From: Dallia pectoralis | Lineage: Eukaryota > Chordata > Actinopteri > Esociformes > Umbridae | Length of the DNA stretch: 64,000 bases | Direction: 5' to 3' | NCBI GenBank assembly: GCA_029465975.1 | Contig: CM055741.1 | Location: forward strand, 5,837,723 to 5,901,722 | Shown: in pieces, positions 15,101 through 27,862 of the stretch | Layout of the letters: the number at the start of each line of letters is the position of its first letter | Position numbering within the stretch: position 1 is the first letter of the stretch | Program-made: the position numbers and the translations under genes | Notes under the pieces: generated by a model | Seen by the model: the letters and a program-made list of their open reading frames with translations, nothing else | Database searches by the model: none | What the model was told of the DNA's origin: nothing

Positions 15101-18100
15101 ACTGTATTATCCAGTACCCATAGGAGTAAACACACTGTATTGTCCAGTATCCATAGAAGTAAACACACTGTATTGTCCAGTATCCATAGAAGAAAACACA
15201 CTGTATTGTCCAGTATCCATAGAAGTAAACACACTGTATTGTCCAGTACCCATAGAAGTAAACACACTGTATTGTCCAGTACCCATAGAAGTAAACACAC
15301 TGTATTGTCCAGTATCCATAGAAGTAAACACACTGTATTGTCCAGTATCCATAGGAGTAAACACACTGTATTGTCCAGTATCCATAGGAGTAAACACACT
15401 GTATTGTCCAGTACCCATAGAAGTAAACACACTGTATTGTCCAGTACCCATAGGAGTAAACACACTGTATTGTCCAGTATCCATAGAAGTAAACACACTG
15501 TATTGTCCAGTACCCATAGAAGTAAACACACTGTATTGTCCAGTATCCATAGGAGTAAACACACTGTATTGTCCAGTACCCATAGAAGTAAACACACTGT
15601 ATTGTCCAGTACCCATAGAAGTAAACACACTGTATTGTCCAGTATCCATAGGAGTAAACACACTGTATTGTCCAGTACCCATAGAAGTAAACACACTGTA
15701 TTGTCCAGTACCCATAGAAGTAAACACACTGTATTGTCCAGTATCCATAGGAGTAAACACACTGTATTGTCCAGTACCCATAGAAGTAAACACACTGTAT
15801 TGTCCAGTATCCATAGAAGTAAACACACTGTATTGTCCAGTACCCATAGAAGTAAACACACTGTATTGTCCAGTATCCATAGAAGTAAACACACTGTATT
15901 ATCCAGTATCCATAGAAGTAAACACACTGTATTATCCAGTATCCATAGAAGTAAACACACTGTATTGTCCAGTATCCATAGAAGTAAACACACCGTATTG
16001 TCCAGTACCCATAGAAGTAAACACACTGTATTGTCCAGTATCCATAGAAGTAAACACACTGTATTATCCAGTATCCATAGAAGTAAACACACTGTATTGT
16101 CCAGTACCCATAGAAGTAAACACACTGTATTGTCCAGTACCCATAGGAGTAAACACACTGTATTGTCCAGTATCCATAGAAGTAAACACACTGTATTATC
16201 CAGTATCCATAGAAGTAAACACACTGTATTGTCCAGTACCCATAGAAGTAAACACACTGTATTGTCCAGTACCCATAGAAGTAAACACACTGTATTGTCC
16301 AGTACCCATAGGAGTAAACACACTGTATTGTCCAGTATCCATAGAAGTAAACACACTGTATTATCCAGTATCCATAGAAGTAAACACACTGTATTGTCCA
16401 GTACCCATAGAAGTAAACACACTGTATTGTCCAGTACCCATAGAAGTAAACACACTGTATTGTCCAGTACCCATAGAAGTAAACACACTGTATTGTCCAG
16501 TATCCATAGGAGTAAACACACTGTATTGTCCAGTATCCATAGGAGTAAACACACTGTATTGTCCAGTATCCATAGAAGTAAACACACTGTATTGTCCAGT
16601 ATCCATAGGAGTAAACACACTGTATTGTCCAGTACCCATAGGAGTAAACACACTGTATTGTCCAGTACCCATAGAAGTAAACACACTGTATTGTCCAGTA
16701 CCCATAGAAGTAAACACACTGTATTGTCCAGTACCCATAGAAGTAAACACACTGTATTGTCCAGTATCCATAGGAGTAAACACACCGTATTGTCCAGTAT
16801 CCATAGAAGTAAACACACTGTATTGTCCAGTATCCATAGGAGTAAACACACTGTATTGTCCAGTATCCATAGAAGTAAACACACTGTATTGTCCAGTATC
16901 CATAGAAGTAAACACACTGTATTGTCCAGTATCCATAGAAGTAAACACACTGTATTGTCCAGTACCCATAGAAGTAAACACACCGTATTGTCCAGTATCC
17001 ATAGAAGTAAACACACTGTATTGTCCAGTATCCATAGGAGTAAACACACTGTATTGTCCAGTACCCATAGGAGTAAACACACTGTATTGTCCAGTATCCA
17101 TAGAAGTAAACACACTGTATTGTCCAGTATCCATAGGAGTAAACACACTGTATTGTCCAGTACCCATAGGAGTAAACACACTGTATTGTCCAGTATCCAT
17201 AGGAGTAAACACACTGTATTGTCCAGTACCCATAGAAGTAAACACACTGTATTGTCCAGTACCCATAGGAGTAAACACACTGTATTGTCCAGTATCCATA
17301 GAAGTAAACACACTGTATTGTCCAGTATCCATAGAAGTAAACACACTGTATTGTCCAGTACCCATAGGAGTAAACACACTGTATTGTCCAGTACCCATAG
17401 AAGTAAACACACTGTATTGTCCAGTATCCATAGAAGTAAACACACTGTATTGTCCAGTACCCATAGAAGTAAACACACTGTATTATCCAGTACCCATAGA
17501 AGTAAACACACTGTATTGTCCAGTACCCATAGGAGTAAACACACTGTATTGTCCAGTATCCATAGAAGTAAACACGCTGTATTGTCCAGTACCCATAGAA
17601 GTAAACACACTGTATTGTCCAGTACCCAAAGAAGTAAACACACTGTATTGTCCAGTATCCATAGAAGTAAACACACTGTATTGTCCAGTATCCATAGAAG
17701 TAAACACACTGTATTGTCCAGTATCCATAGAAGTAAACACACTGTATTGTCCAGTATCCATAGGAGTAAACACACTGTATTGTCCAGTATCCATAGAAGT
17801 AAACACGCTGTATTGTCCAGTACCCATAGAAGTAAACACGCTGTATTGTCCAGTACCCATAGAAGTAAACACACTGTATTGTCCAGTATCCATAGAAGTA
17901 AACACACTGTATTGTCCAGTATCCATAGAAGTAAACACACTGTATTGTCCAGTACCCATAGAAGTAAACACACTGTATTGTCCAGTACCCATAGAAGTAA
18001 ACACACTGTATTGTCCAGTATCCATAGGAGTAAACACACTGTATTGTCCAGTATCCATAGGAGTAAACACACTGTATTGTCCAGTACCCATAGGAGTAAA

Positions 18101-21100
18101 CACACTGTATTGTCCAGTATCCATAGAAGTAAACACACTGTATTGTCCAGTACCCATAGAAGTAAACACACTGTATTGTCCAGTACCCATAGAAGTAAAC
18201 ACACTGTATTGTCCAGTATCCATAGAAGTAAACACACTGTATTGTCCAGTACCCATAGGAGTAAACACACTGTATTGTCCAGTACCCATAGAAGTAAACA
18301 CACTGTATTGTCCAGTATCCATAGAAGTAAACACACTGTATTGTCCAGTACCCATAGAAGTAAACACACTGTATTGTCCAGTATCCATAGAAGTAAACAC
18401 ACTGTATTGTCCAGTATCCATAGAAGTAAACACACTGTATTGTCCAGTACCCATAGAAGTAAACACACTGTATTGTCCAGTACCCATAGAAGTAAACACA
18501 CTGTATTGTCCAGTATCCATAGAAGTAAACACACTGTATTGTCCAGTATCCATAGAAGTAAACACACTGTATTGTCCAGTATCCATAGAAGTAAACACAC
18601 TGTATTGTCCAGTACCCATAGGAGTAAACACACTGTATTGTCCAGTACCCATAGGAGTAAACACACTGTATTGTCCAGTACCCATAGGAGTAAACACACT
18701 GTATTGTCCAGTACCCATAGAAGTAAACACACTGTATTGTCCAGTATCCATAGGAGTAAACACACTGTATTGTCCAGTACCCATAGAAGTAAACACACTG
18801 TATTGTCCAGTATCCATAGAAGTAAACACACTGTATTGTCCAGTACCCATAGGAGTAAACACACTGTATTGTCCAGTATCCATAGAAGTAAACACGCTGT
18901 ATTGTCCAGTATCCATAGAAGTAAACACACTGTATTGTCCAGTATCCATAGAAGTAAACACACTGTATTGTCCAGTATCCATAGGAGTAAACACACTGTA
19001 TTGTCCAGTACCCATAGAAGTAAACACACTGTATTGTCCAGTACCCATAGAAGTAAACACACTGTATTGTCCAGTACCCATAGAAGTAAACACACTGTAT
19101 TGTCCAGTATCCATAGAAGTAAACACACTGTATTGTCCAGTATCCATAGAAGTAAACACACTGTATTGTCCAGTACCCATAGAAGTAAACACACTGTATT
19201 GTCCAGTACCCATAGAAGTAAACACACTGTATTGTCCAGTACCCATAGAAGTAAACACACTGTATTGTCCAGTATCCATAGAAGTAAACACACTGTATTG
19301 TCCAGTATCCATAGAAGTAAACACACTGTATTGTCCAGTATCCATAGAAGTAAACACACCGTATTGTCCAGTATCCATAGAAGTAAACACACTGTATTGT
19401 CCAGTACCCATAGGAGTAAACACACTGTATTGTCCAGTATCTATAGAAGTAAACACACTGTATTGTCCAGTATCCATAGAAGTAAACACACCGTATTGTC
19501 CAGTATCCATAGAAGTAAACACACTGTATTGTCCAGTATCCATAGAAGTAAACACACCGTATTGTCCAGTATCCATAGAAGTAAACACACTGTATTATCC
19601 AGTACCCATAGGAGTAAACACACTGTATTGTCCAGTACCCATAGGAGTAAACACACTGTATTGTCCAGTACCCATAGAAGTAAACACACTGTATTGTCCA
19701 GTATCCATAGAAGTAAACACACTGTATTGTCCAGTATCCATAGAAGTAAACACACTGTATTGTCCAGTACCCATAGAAGTAAACACACTGTATTGTCCAG
19801 TATCCATAGAAGTAAACACACTGTATTGTCCAGTATCCATAGAAGTAAACACACTGTATTGTCCAGTACCCATAGAAGTAAACACACTGTATTGTCCAGT
19901 ACCCATAGAAGTAAACACACTGTATTGTCCAGTATCCATAGAAGTAAACACACTGTATTGTCCAGTATCCATAGGAGTAAACACACTGTATTGTCCAGTA
20001 CCCATAGAAGTAAACACACTGTATTGTCCAGTATCCATAGGAGTAAACACACTGTATTGTCCAGTATCCATAGAAGTAAACACACTGTATTATCCAGTAC
20101 CCATAGGAGTAAACACACTGTATTGTCCAGTACCCATAGAAGTAAACACACTGTATTGTCCAGTACCCATAGGAGTAAACACACTGTACTGTCCAGTATC
20201 CATAGAAGTAAACACACTGTATTGTCCAGTACCCATAGGAGTAAACACACTGTATTGTCCAGTATCCATAGGAGTAAACACACTGTATTGTCCAGTACCC
20301 ATAGAAGTAAACACACTGTATTGTCCAGTACCCATAGGAGTAAACACACTGTATTGTCCAGTATCCATAGAAGTAAACACACTGTATTGTCCAGTACCCA
20401 TAGAAGTAAACACACTGTATTGTCCAGTACCCATAGAAGTAAACACACTGTATTGTCCAGTATCCATAGAAGTAAACACACTGTATTGTCCAGTATCCAT
20501 AGGAGTAAACACACTGTATTGTCCAGTACCCATAGAAGTAAACACACTGTATTGTCCAGTACCCATAGGAGTAAACACACTGTATTGTCCAGTATCCATA
20601 GAAGTAAACACACCGTATTGTCCAGTACCCATAGGAGTAAACACACCGTATTGTCCAGTACCCATAGGAGTAAACACACTGTATTGTCCAGTACCCATAG
20701 AAGTAAACACGCTTATGCACTATTACCAGCGCAGACAAAAGTAACGTGACGTCAGACCTGTAGTACACGCCCTAGAATACCACGGCTACTAGCCAATCAG
20801 AATTTAAGACCTGTTTTACCCGCCCTAGAATACCACGGCTACTAGCCAATCAGCATTTAAGACCTGTAGCACCCGTCCTAGAATACCACGGCTACTAGCC
20901 AATCAGAATTTAAGACCTGTAGTACATGCCCTATAATACCACGGCTACTAGCCAATCAGAATTTAAGACCTGTAGTACCCGCCCTAGAATACCACGGCTA
21001 CTAGCCAATCAGAATTTAAGAGTGTCATTTGTTGCCCACAACAGTTACGTGCAGTTACAACCAAATACGCCACATATCCAACATATATACACACTATATA

Positions 21101-22668
21101 ACACGTAGCCTATAGTCTTTTCACAGGCAGTTCCTTTTTTTCCCCCTTTAACGTATATACATATATATATATATAAATATATATATTTGGTTGATCTTGA
21201 ACAGGCAGAGTGCTCATATTGTTTCTATGGAGGACTGGGTAGCCATTACACTGATCACAGATTGTCACAGGTAGTCGACTATAACTCCTAAAACAGTTGC
21301 TCAATTTTTTTCAAAAACTCCAGTATTGTACCCAGAGTTTGGTAACATTGAACGTCAGAAAAACATTGAGCTTTGTTTTCTGCTAAAATCGATACTCTAT
21401 TTACAGAGGAATGGCTAGCTGTCCTTCAGCATTTCAACTTGTATTATAAAACTTCATAATAACATTACATGTTTAGTGCAATACTTTATGAAGTACTAAA
21501 ATCGACATTGCATGCTTTTCAGTGAAGTATAACTAGTTTTAACGTAAGTTATATTTAACAAAAAGGCAGCATGCTACGCTACACTGACTATTATTGTACT
21601 TTATTTTTTCCTATTTTACTGCACACGACTACAAGATATTAACATTTGAATATAATAAACAAAAAAAAATATTAATATATTTGAATGTACTGCATATACT
21701 ATTATATTACTAATTTTTTTTTTATTCTACTGACCTATATTAAATATATCATACATACATGAATGTATTGTTCAAGTTACTGCTATTATAGAGTAATAAT
21801 TAAATGTATTGTACTATGGTATGGTAATACTTATATTTATGGTATCCTATGCTTTCATACAATATTGGTACTTATATTTTCTATACTATTATTATGCACT
21901 GTCCAATATACTACTATAGTACTGTTTACTATCCATGTAATGTGTGTATTACACACTGTATGTGAACTCTTCCTAAACCTATGTTAACTCTGTAGTGAAA
22001 AGACTTCTATAGAGTGGTTGGGTCTATAGCAGACACCCCCTGATGCAGGAACCCAATCAGTGTGGAGGGGGTGTGGTCTGGGCCTGGGCCTGGTCAGTGT
22101 GGAGGGGGTGTTGCCGGGGCCTGGTCAGTGTGGAGGGGGTGTGGTCTGGGCCTGGTCAGTGTGATGAGAGTGTGGAGGGGGTGTGGTCTGGTCAATGTGG
22201 ACGGGGTGTGGTCTGGGCCTGGTCAGTGTGGAGGGGGTGTGGTCTGGGCCTGGTCAGTGTGGAGGGGGTGTGGAGGGAGTGTGATCTGGGCCATGTCAGT
22301 GTGGACGGGGTGTGTGTGTGTGTGTGTGTGTTGTCCCAGGGTTCACAGTGGTCCTGATCAGGGAGTGCAGAGCAGTGAGTGACTACAATTAGTAGAAGCT
22401 GTCCTCTTGGTGAATTGGTGATCGTCGGACACACTTACACAGTTCCACACGGCGGTGTGTGTCCTGACACGTTTCAGAGTGTAACTTACACTTATGCGGC
22501 GTCACCAGGAGGTCCAGGTTCTTCTGGGAGAGGTTAGGCCAGATGGCCATCATCTCCTTCCTCAGCTCAGCGTCCATCTGATGTTTGTCTGCTCCGCCTG
22601 AGTGGCCCGAAACACACGTTCGGATATGCGTATGAACACAAGCGCGCGCACACACACACACACACACA

Positions 22669-22728
<60 letters not shown>

Positions 22729-25700
22729 TGCGCGAAGGAAATCACACATCCACACAAGCGTTCACAAAAACACACAAACGCAGGAAAGCACATGGGCAAA
22801 CACACACACACGCCGCATGGGGAAGACAAACACACACACTCACACACACACACACAAGGCGGACATACACAAATACGCATGCAAAAGAACACGTTATCCA
22901 GCCACACGTGTACACATTCACACAAACAAAAAATATATTTATTAATTCAACATTTCTCATGAGCATCCACGAATGTCTGCCACATCTGAAGAACATGGCC
23001 AAAAGAACTGAGCATACCTACGGTAGAAAAGAGAAAGACAGAGAGAGAGAAAGAAAACAGAGAAAAAAAGAGAGAGAAGGAACGGGATAGAGAAAAAAAA
23101 AAAAAAGAGAAAAAAGGAAAGAGAAAAAAGGAAAGAGAGAAAAAAGGAAAGAGAGAAAAAAGAGGAGAGAAAAAAAGAAGAGAGAAATCAAAGGGCAGAG
23201 GCAAGAAAGAACAGATCAGAACCACATTGACAAAGGCAGAGTAAAAGGATGACGTGAAACATGGATGAGGACAGAGAGATCAGACAGAAAGGTCATAAGA
23301 GGTTAGGCAGAAAGGTCATATGAGGTCAGGCAGAAAGGTCATATGAGGTCAGGCAGAAAGGTCATAAGAGGTCAGGCAGAAAGATCATGAGAGGTCAGGC
23401 AGAAAGGTCATAAGAGGTCAGGCAGAAAGGTCATAAGAGGTCAGACAGAAAGGTCATAAGAGGTCAGACAGAAAGGTCATAAGAGGTCAGGCAGAAAGGT
23501 CATAAGAGGTCAGGCAGAAAGGTCATAAGAGGTCAGGCAGAAAGGTCATAAGAGGTCAGGCAGAAAGGTCATAAGAGGTCAGGCAGAAAGGTCATAAGAG
23601 GTCAGGCAGAAAGGTCATAAGAGGTCAGGCAGAAAGGTCATAAAAGGTCAGACAGAAAGGTCATAAGAGGTCAGGCAGAAAGGTCATAAGAGGTCAGACA
23701 GAAAGGTCATAAGAAGTCAGACAGAAAGGTCATAAGAGGTCAGGCAGAAAGGTCATAAGAGGTCAGGCAGAAAGGTCATAAGAGGTCAGGCAGAAAGCTC
23801 ATAAGAGGTCAGGCAGAAAGGTCATAAGAGGTCAGGCAGAAAGCTCATAAGAGGTCAGACAGAAAGGTCATAAGAGGTCAGACAGAAAGGTCATAAGAGG
23901 TCAGGCAGAAAGGTCTTAAGAGGTCAGACAGAAAGGTCATAAGAGGTCAGACAGAAAGGTCATAAGAGGCCAGGCAGAAAGGTCATAAGAGGTCAGACAG
24001 AAAGGTCATAAGAAGTCAGGCAGAAAGCTCATAAGAGGTCAGACAGAAAGGTCATAAGAGGTCAGGCAGAAAGGTCATAAGAGGTCAGGCAGAAAGCTCA
24101 TAAGAGGTCAGACAGAAAGGTCATAAGAGGTCAGACAGAAAGGTCATAAGAGGTCAGGCAGAAAGGTCTTAAGAGGTCAGACAGAAAGGTCATAAGAGGT
24201 CAGACAGAAAGGTCATAAGAGGCCAGGCAGAAAGGTCATAAGAGGTCAGACAGAAAGGTCATAAGAAGTCAGACAAAAAGGTCATAAGAGGTCAGGCAGA
24301 AAAGTCATAAGAGGTCAGGCAGAAAGGTCATAAGAGGTCAGGCAGAAAGGTCTTAAGAGGTCAGGCAGAAAGGTCATAAGAGGTCAGGCAGAAAGGTCAT
24401 AAGAGGTCAGGCAGAAAGGTCATACCCTTGGCGATTTTGATGTCCAGTGCCGTCCGGATCAATGCCATGAGGGTGGAGTTGAAATGCACCGAGTTGTCCT
24501 CCGCAACGGGCAAATCCATACGCAGCAGCCGCTGTGGAGAGCCAATCAGGTGGACAGGTTGAGAGAGAGGGCGTGTCCGTGGCAGGACGTGTGCTCGGAA
24601 CCTCCAAGTTAGGGGAAAAGGGGAGGGGCCAAGGATAAAGGGAGCTCCATAGGCAACGGCTAAAGAAAGGTTCTGTTTGAATCTGGCGAATTCTCTCTCT
24701 GTATTCAGTCCGCATGTCAGTTTGTCTACAGACACGGAACCAGGGTGCAGCTCGGTTTCCTGTCAGGCCGTTAACGGAACTGAACCATAAAACCATAAAC
24801 AATAGCTTTAGTGTCAGAGGTCAATGTGTTTGACACGACGCGTCTGAGTTGCCAAGTCATGATGTCCGGCATAAAATAAACCAAAAACTAATTTAACCAC
24901 ACTGTTAACATTTTGCCTGACCATAGACAAAAAGATAATTTCGGTTGCCCAATTTTTTTCCATAATAATATAAAACAAATGTCATATTGTGTGATGTAGT
25001 TTACAGAATAGCCGGATAATTTTGACGTAGCGACTCAGCCTCTAGTGCTAATTCCCTTTCAGACTAATTCCCTGTTCATGAAAAAAACACTTACTATTAA
25101 ATTGTGTGCTAAATATCCACTCCAAACAGTAGAACTCCCTTTATAAAACCGTGGAAAATTACCTGTCTCCTGATTGGCCAGTGATACTCGCTACACAATA
25201 TCCAATGGGCCGCCTGCTACAGAGTAAGCGATGGCGCCGACCAGCCGACCGACCCAACCTGCGCCCATGTTTCCTTACGATGTGTGAATGCAACGGCAGT
25301 CATTCACGCATCACACACACGACGTACGAACACCACCTCCTCCACCCGCCCCCCGCTAACACACAGTATATCGACAGAATATACTGGAAGACAGACTACA
25401 CAGTAGCGTCACTGGGTGTAACTCTCGATCAGGAGACGAGTGTGCGTTTCATCCGGCCACCTGCCATAGAGCTCCCCCTACCTGTGTGGAGGTTCCCTGA
25501 ATGGATTCGACTTAACGGTCTAAACAGGTAAAACCAATGGATGAACTGCTAGATAAAACAACGAGGCCCGGGAACCGGTTGTTGTTTGGTATCTATTAGT
25601 TGGCCGGTCGATTGGTTTTACCTTTGAACATGAGCGTTGGGTACTGAGAACGGGCAAGCAGGTGTGAAACGGCGTTAGTGTGTGTGTGCGTGTGAGGGTG

Positions 25701-27825
25701 TCATGCCTGAATGTCACAGTCCACAGAATTTAAGCCATGCAACAGACGCCATGCCCCACCCACCCGCCCACCTCCCCACACCCTAGACCCCCCCACATTC
25801 AGCATACCGCATGCCCCCGTCTGCCTCCCTTCTCCCTCCCCCGTCACCTCCCGCCACCCGTCACATGTCTGAGCAGCCGTGCAACTGCGCACAGAGAGTG
25901 TCGTAGGCTGATCGTTTACGTATTCCTGTCCTTTATTTCCTTCGTTTTGCTTCCTGCACGGCTGGCGCTTTGTGACGAGCTGTGTATTCTCGCTGGCTGG
26001 GTCCATTACAAATCATTTCAGTTTGTTTTCCGAAAGGACGGCTGATCGGATCTCTGTCGATGCATGACGGTTACGTTAACTAGCCGAGATCAGTTTATGT
26101 TTGTTTTTTTTAGGGGGGGGTTACATTCCGCTAAAGAGGAGAATAGTAGGAGGATAGGGTTTTGTTTTTGACCAACCAGACGTTGGGTTCCATTGTGGGG
26201 CGGGGGGGGGGGGGAGACGTCCGAGCTGCCGGTGTTAGTTGGGTCAGAGCTGAAAGGTTTCTAATTCATGAGATGGAGTGTTACACATAAAAAAGGGAGT
26301 GGGGGGAGGGGGGGTTGTGACAACATTGAAAACGGAAAAAAGACAAATCAGGACAATACGTGAGTCAAGAAGATATAGATAGATCGGATATTAAAAGAAA
26401 GAAAGGGAGAAAGAAAGAAAGAGCGAAGGAGAGAGAGAACAACAAGACAAGAGTAAAAGACGGGCACGGAAACATCCTCCGAAAAGCAGCTAACCAATCA
26501 AATGGCCAATCCCCGAAAGAACAGAGCTGTCACCACCATAGCAACGGTTACAACGCTACCTTAGCAAAGGTTACAGGTCAAGCACGAGACGGTGGTGCAT
26601 TACTCCCACGGCATATCCGAGTTAAGAGAGAGCAGTTAGGAGAAGGTGCGGTGTGCAGAGGCTAGGAAGTGAGAGCAGCAACACGCTAGCGACACGCTAA
26701 CCATCACTACAGCCATTAGTGCTGCTCACTAACTACATATGCAATAGGCCTCCTACGGTTGCACACTCGTCTCTATGCAGTGCACTACTTCTGAATAGGG
26801 CCCATAGAGACCGGGATCACAATTAGTACACTACACAGCAGAGAGGAGCAGGGAAGACAATGTGGAGAGAGGAAATGTGTGTGGAGAGGACAGAGAGGAG
26901 AGGAGGAGGACAGGACAGAGAGGAGGAGGACAGGACAGAGAGGAGGAGGACAGGACAGAGAGGAGGAGGACAGGACAGAGAGGAGGAGGACAGGACAGAG
27001 AGGAGGAGGACAGGACAGAGAGGAGGAGGACAGGACAGAGTGGAGGAGGACAGGACAGAGAGAAGGAGGACAGGACAGAGAGGAGGAGGACAGGACAGAG
27101 AGAAGGAGGACAGGACAGAGAGGAGGAGGACAGGACAGAGAGGAGGACAGGACAGAGAGGAGGAGGACAGGACAGAGTGGAGGAGGACAGGACAGAGAGA
27201 AGGAGGACAGGACAGAGAGAAGGAGGACAGGACAGAGAGGAGGAGGACAGAGAGGAGGATGGAAAGCAGTGAGTTATGGAACGGGACAATGGTGTTCTAG
27301 TGAAACGTTACAGAAAAGGAAAATGCAAATTTGGGGGAAGAGATAACTGGAGAGAAAAGAAGAGAGAAAATGTGATGGAGAGAGAAAGTGATGGAGAGCG
27401 ACAGGAAGTCGGGAAAGATACAGGAAGTGATGGAGAGAGACAAGAAGTGAGGGAGAGAGAGAGACAGGAAGTGAAGAGAAAAAGAGGAAGTGACTGAGAC
27501 AGAAAGATAGAGTTGGAGGATTAAAGATCCTTAAAGAAACAAAATCATGCCAGAACTGGATTGACGGAGTAAGACAGCACAGGTGAGAAAGCTTAGGCGT
27601 GAATTTACCGAAGTAAAGTAGGGGCAGTGAGACAACAGACCAGAAGAAGTGTTTACTAAAGACCGTCCTTCCATTTGGCAATTTTAACGGCGGTGAATGC
27701 AGTTCCCAACTACTGCCATTCAATGTCTTTAAAATCAACAAATAAATCACTTCCTGTTAAGTTATGTGGCTACAAGTCAAATGTATCCCAGATACAGGCT
27801 ATAGATTGTGCCTCAGAAGTACCAT

Positions 27826-27862
<37 letters not shown>

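Noticed and set aside
5775..20768. Minus-strand open frame of nearly 5000 codons (11-residue CVYFYGYWTIQ repeats) and equally long frames on the plus strand
   Set aside because: They arise because a 33-bp unit without stops repeats in phase. The region is an intron of the channel gene, and several frames on both strands are open at once.
23262..24425. Regular direct repeats that could suggest a CRISPR array
   Set aside because: There are no unique spacers between repeats, and the context is a vertebrate intron.
26860..27346. Arg/Glu/Asp/Gly-rich frames
   Set aside because: They follow from the 20-bp AGGACAGGACAGAGAGGAGG repeat and are open in three frames at once.
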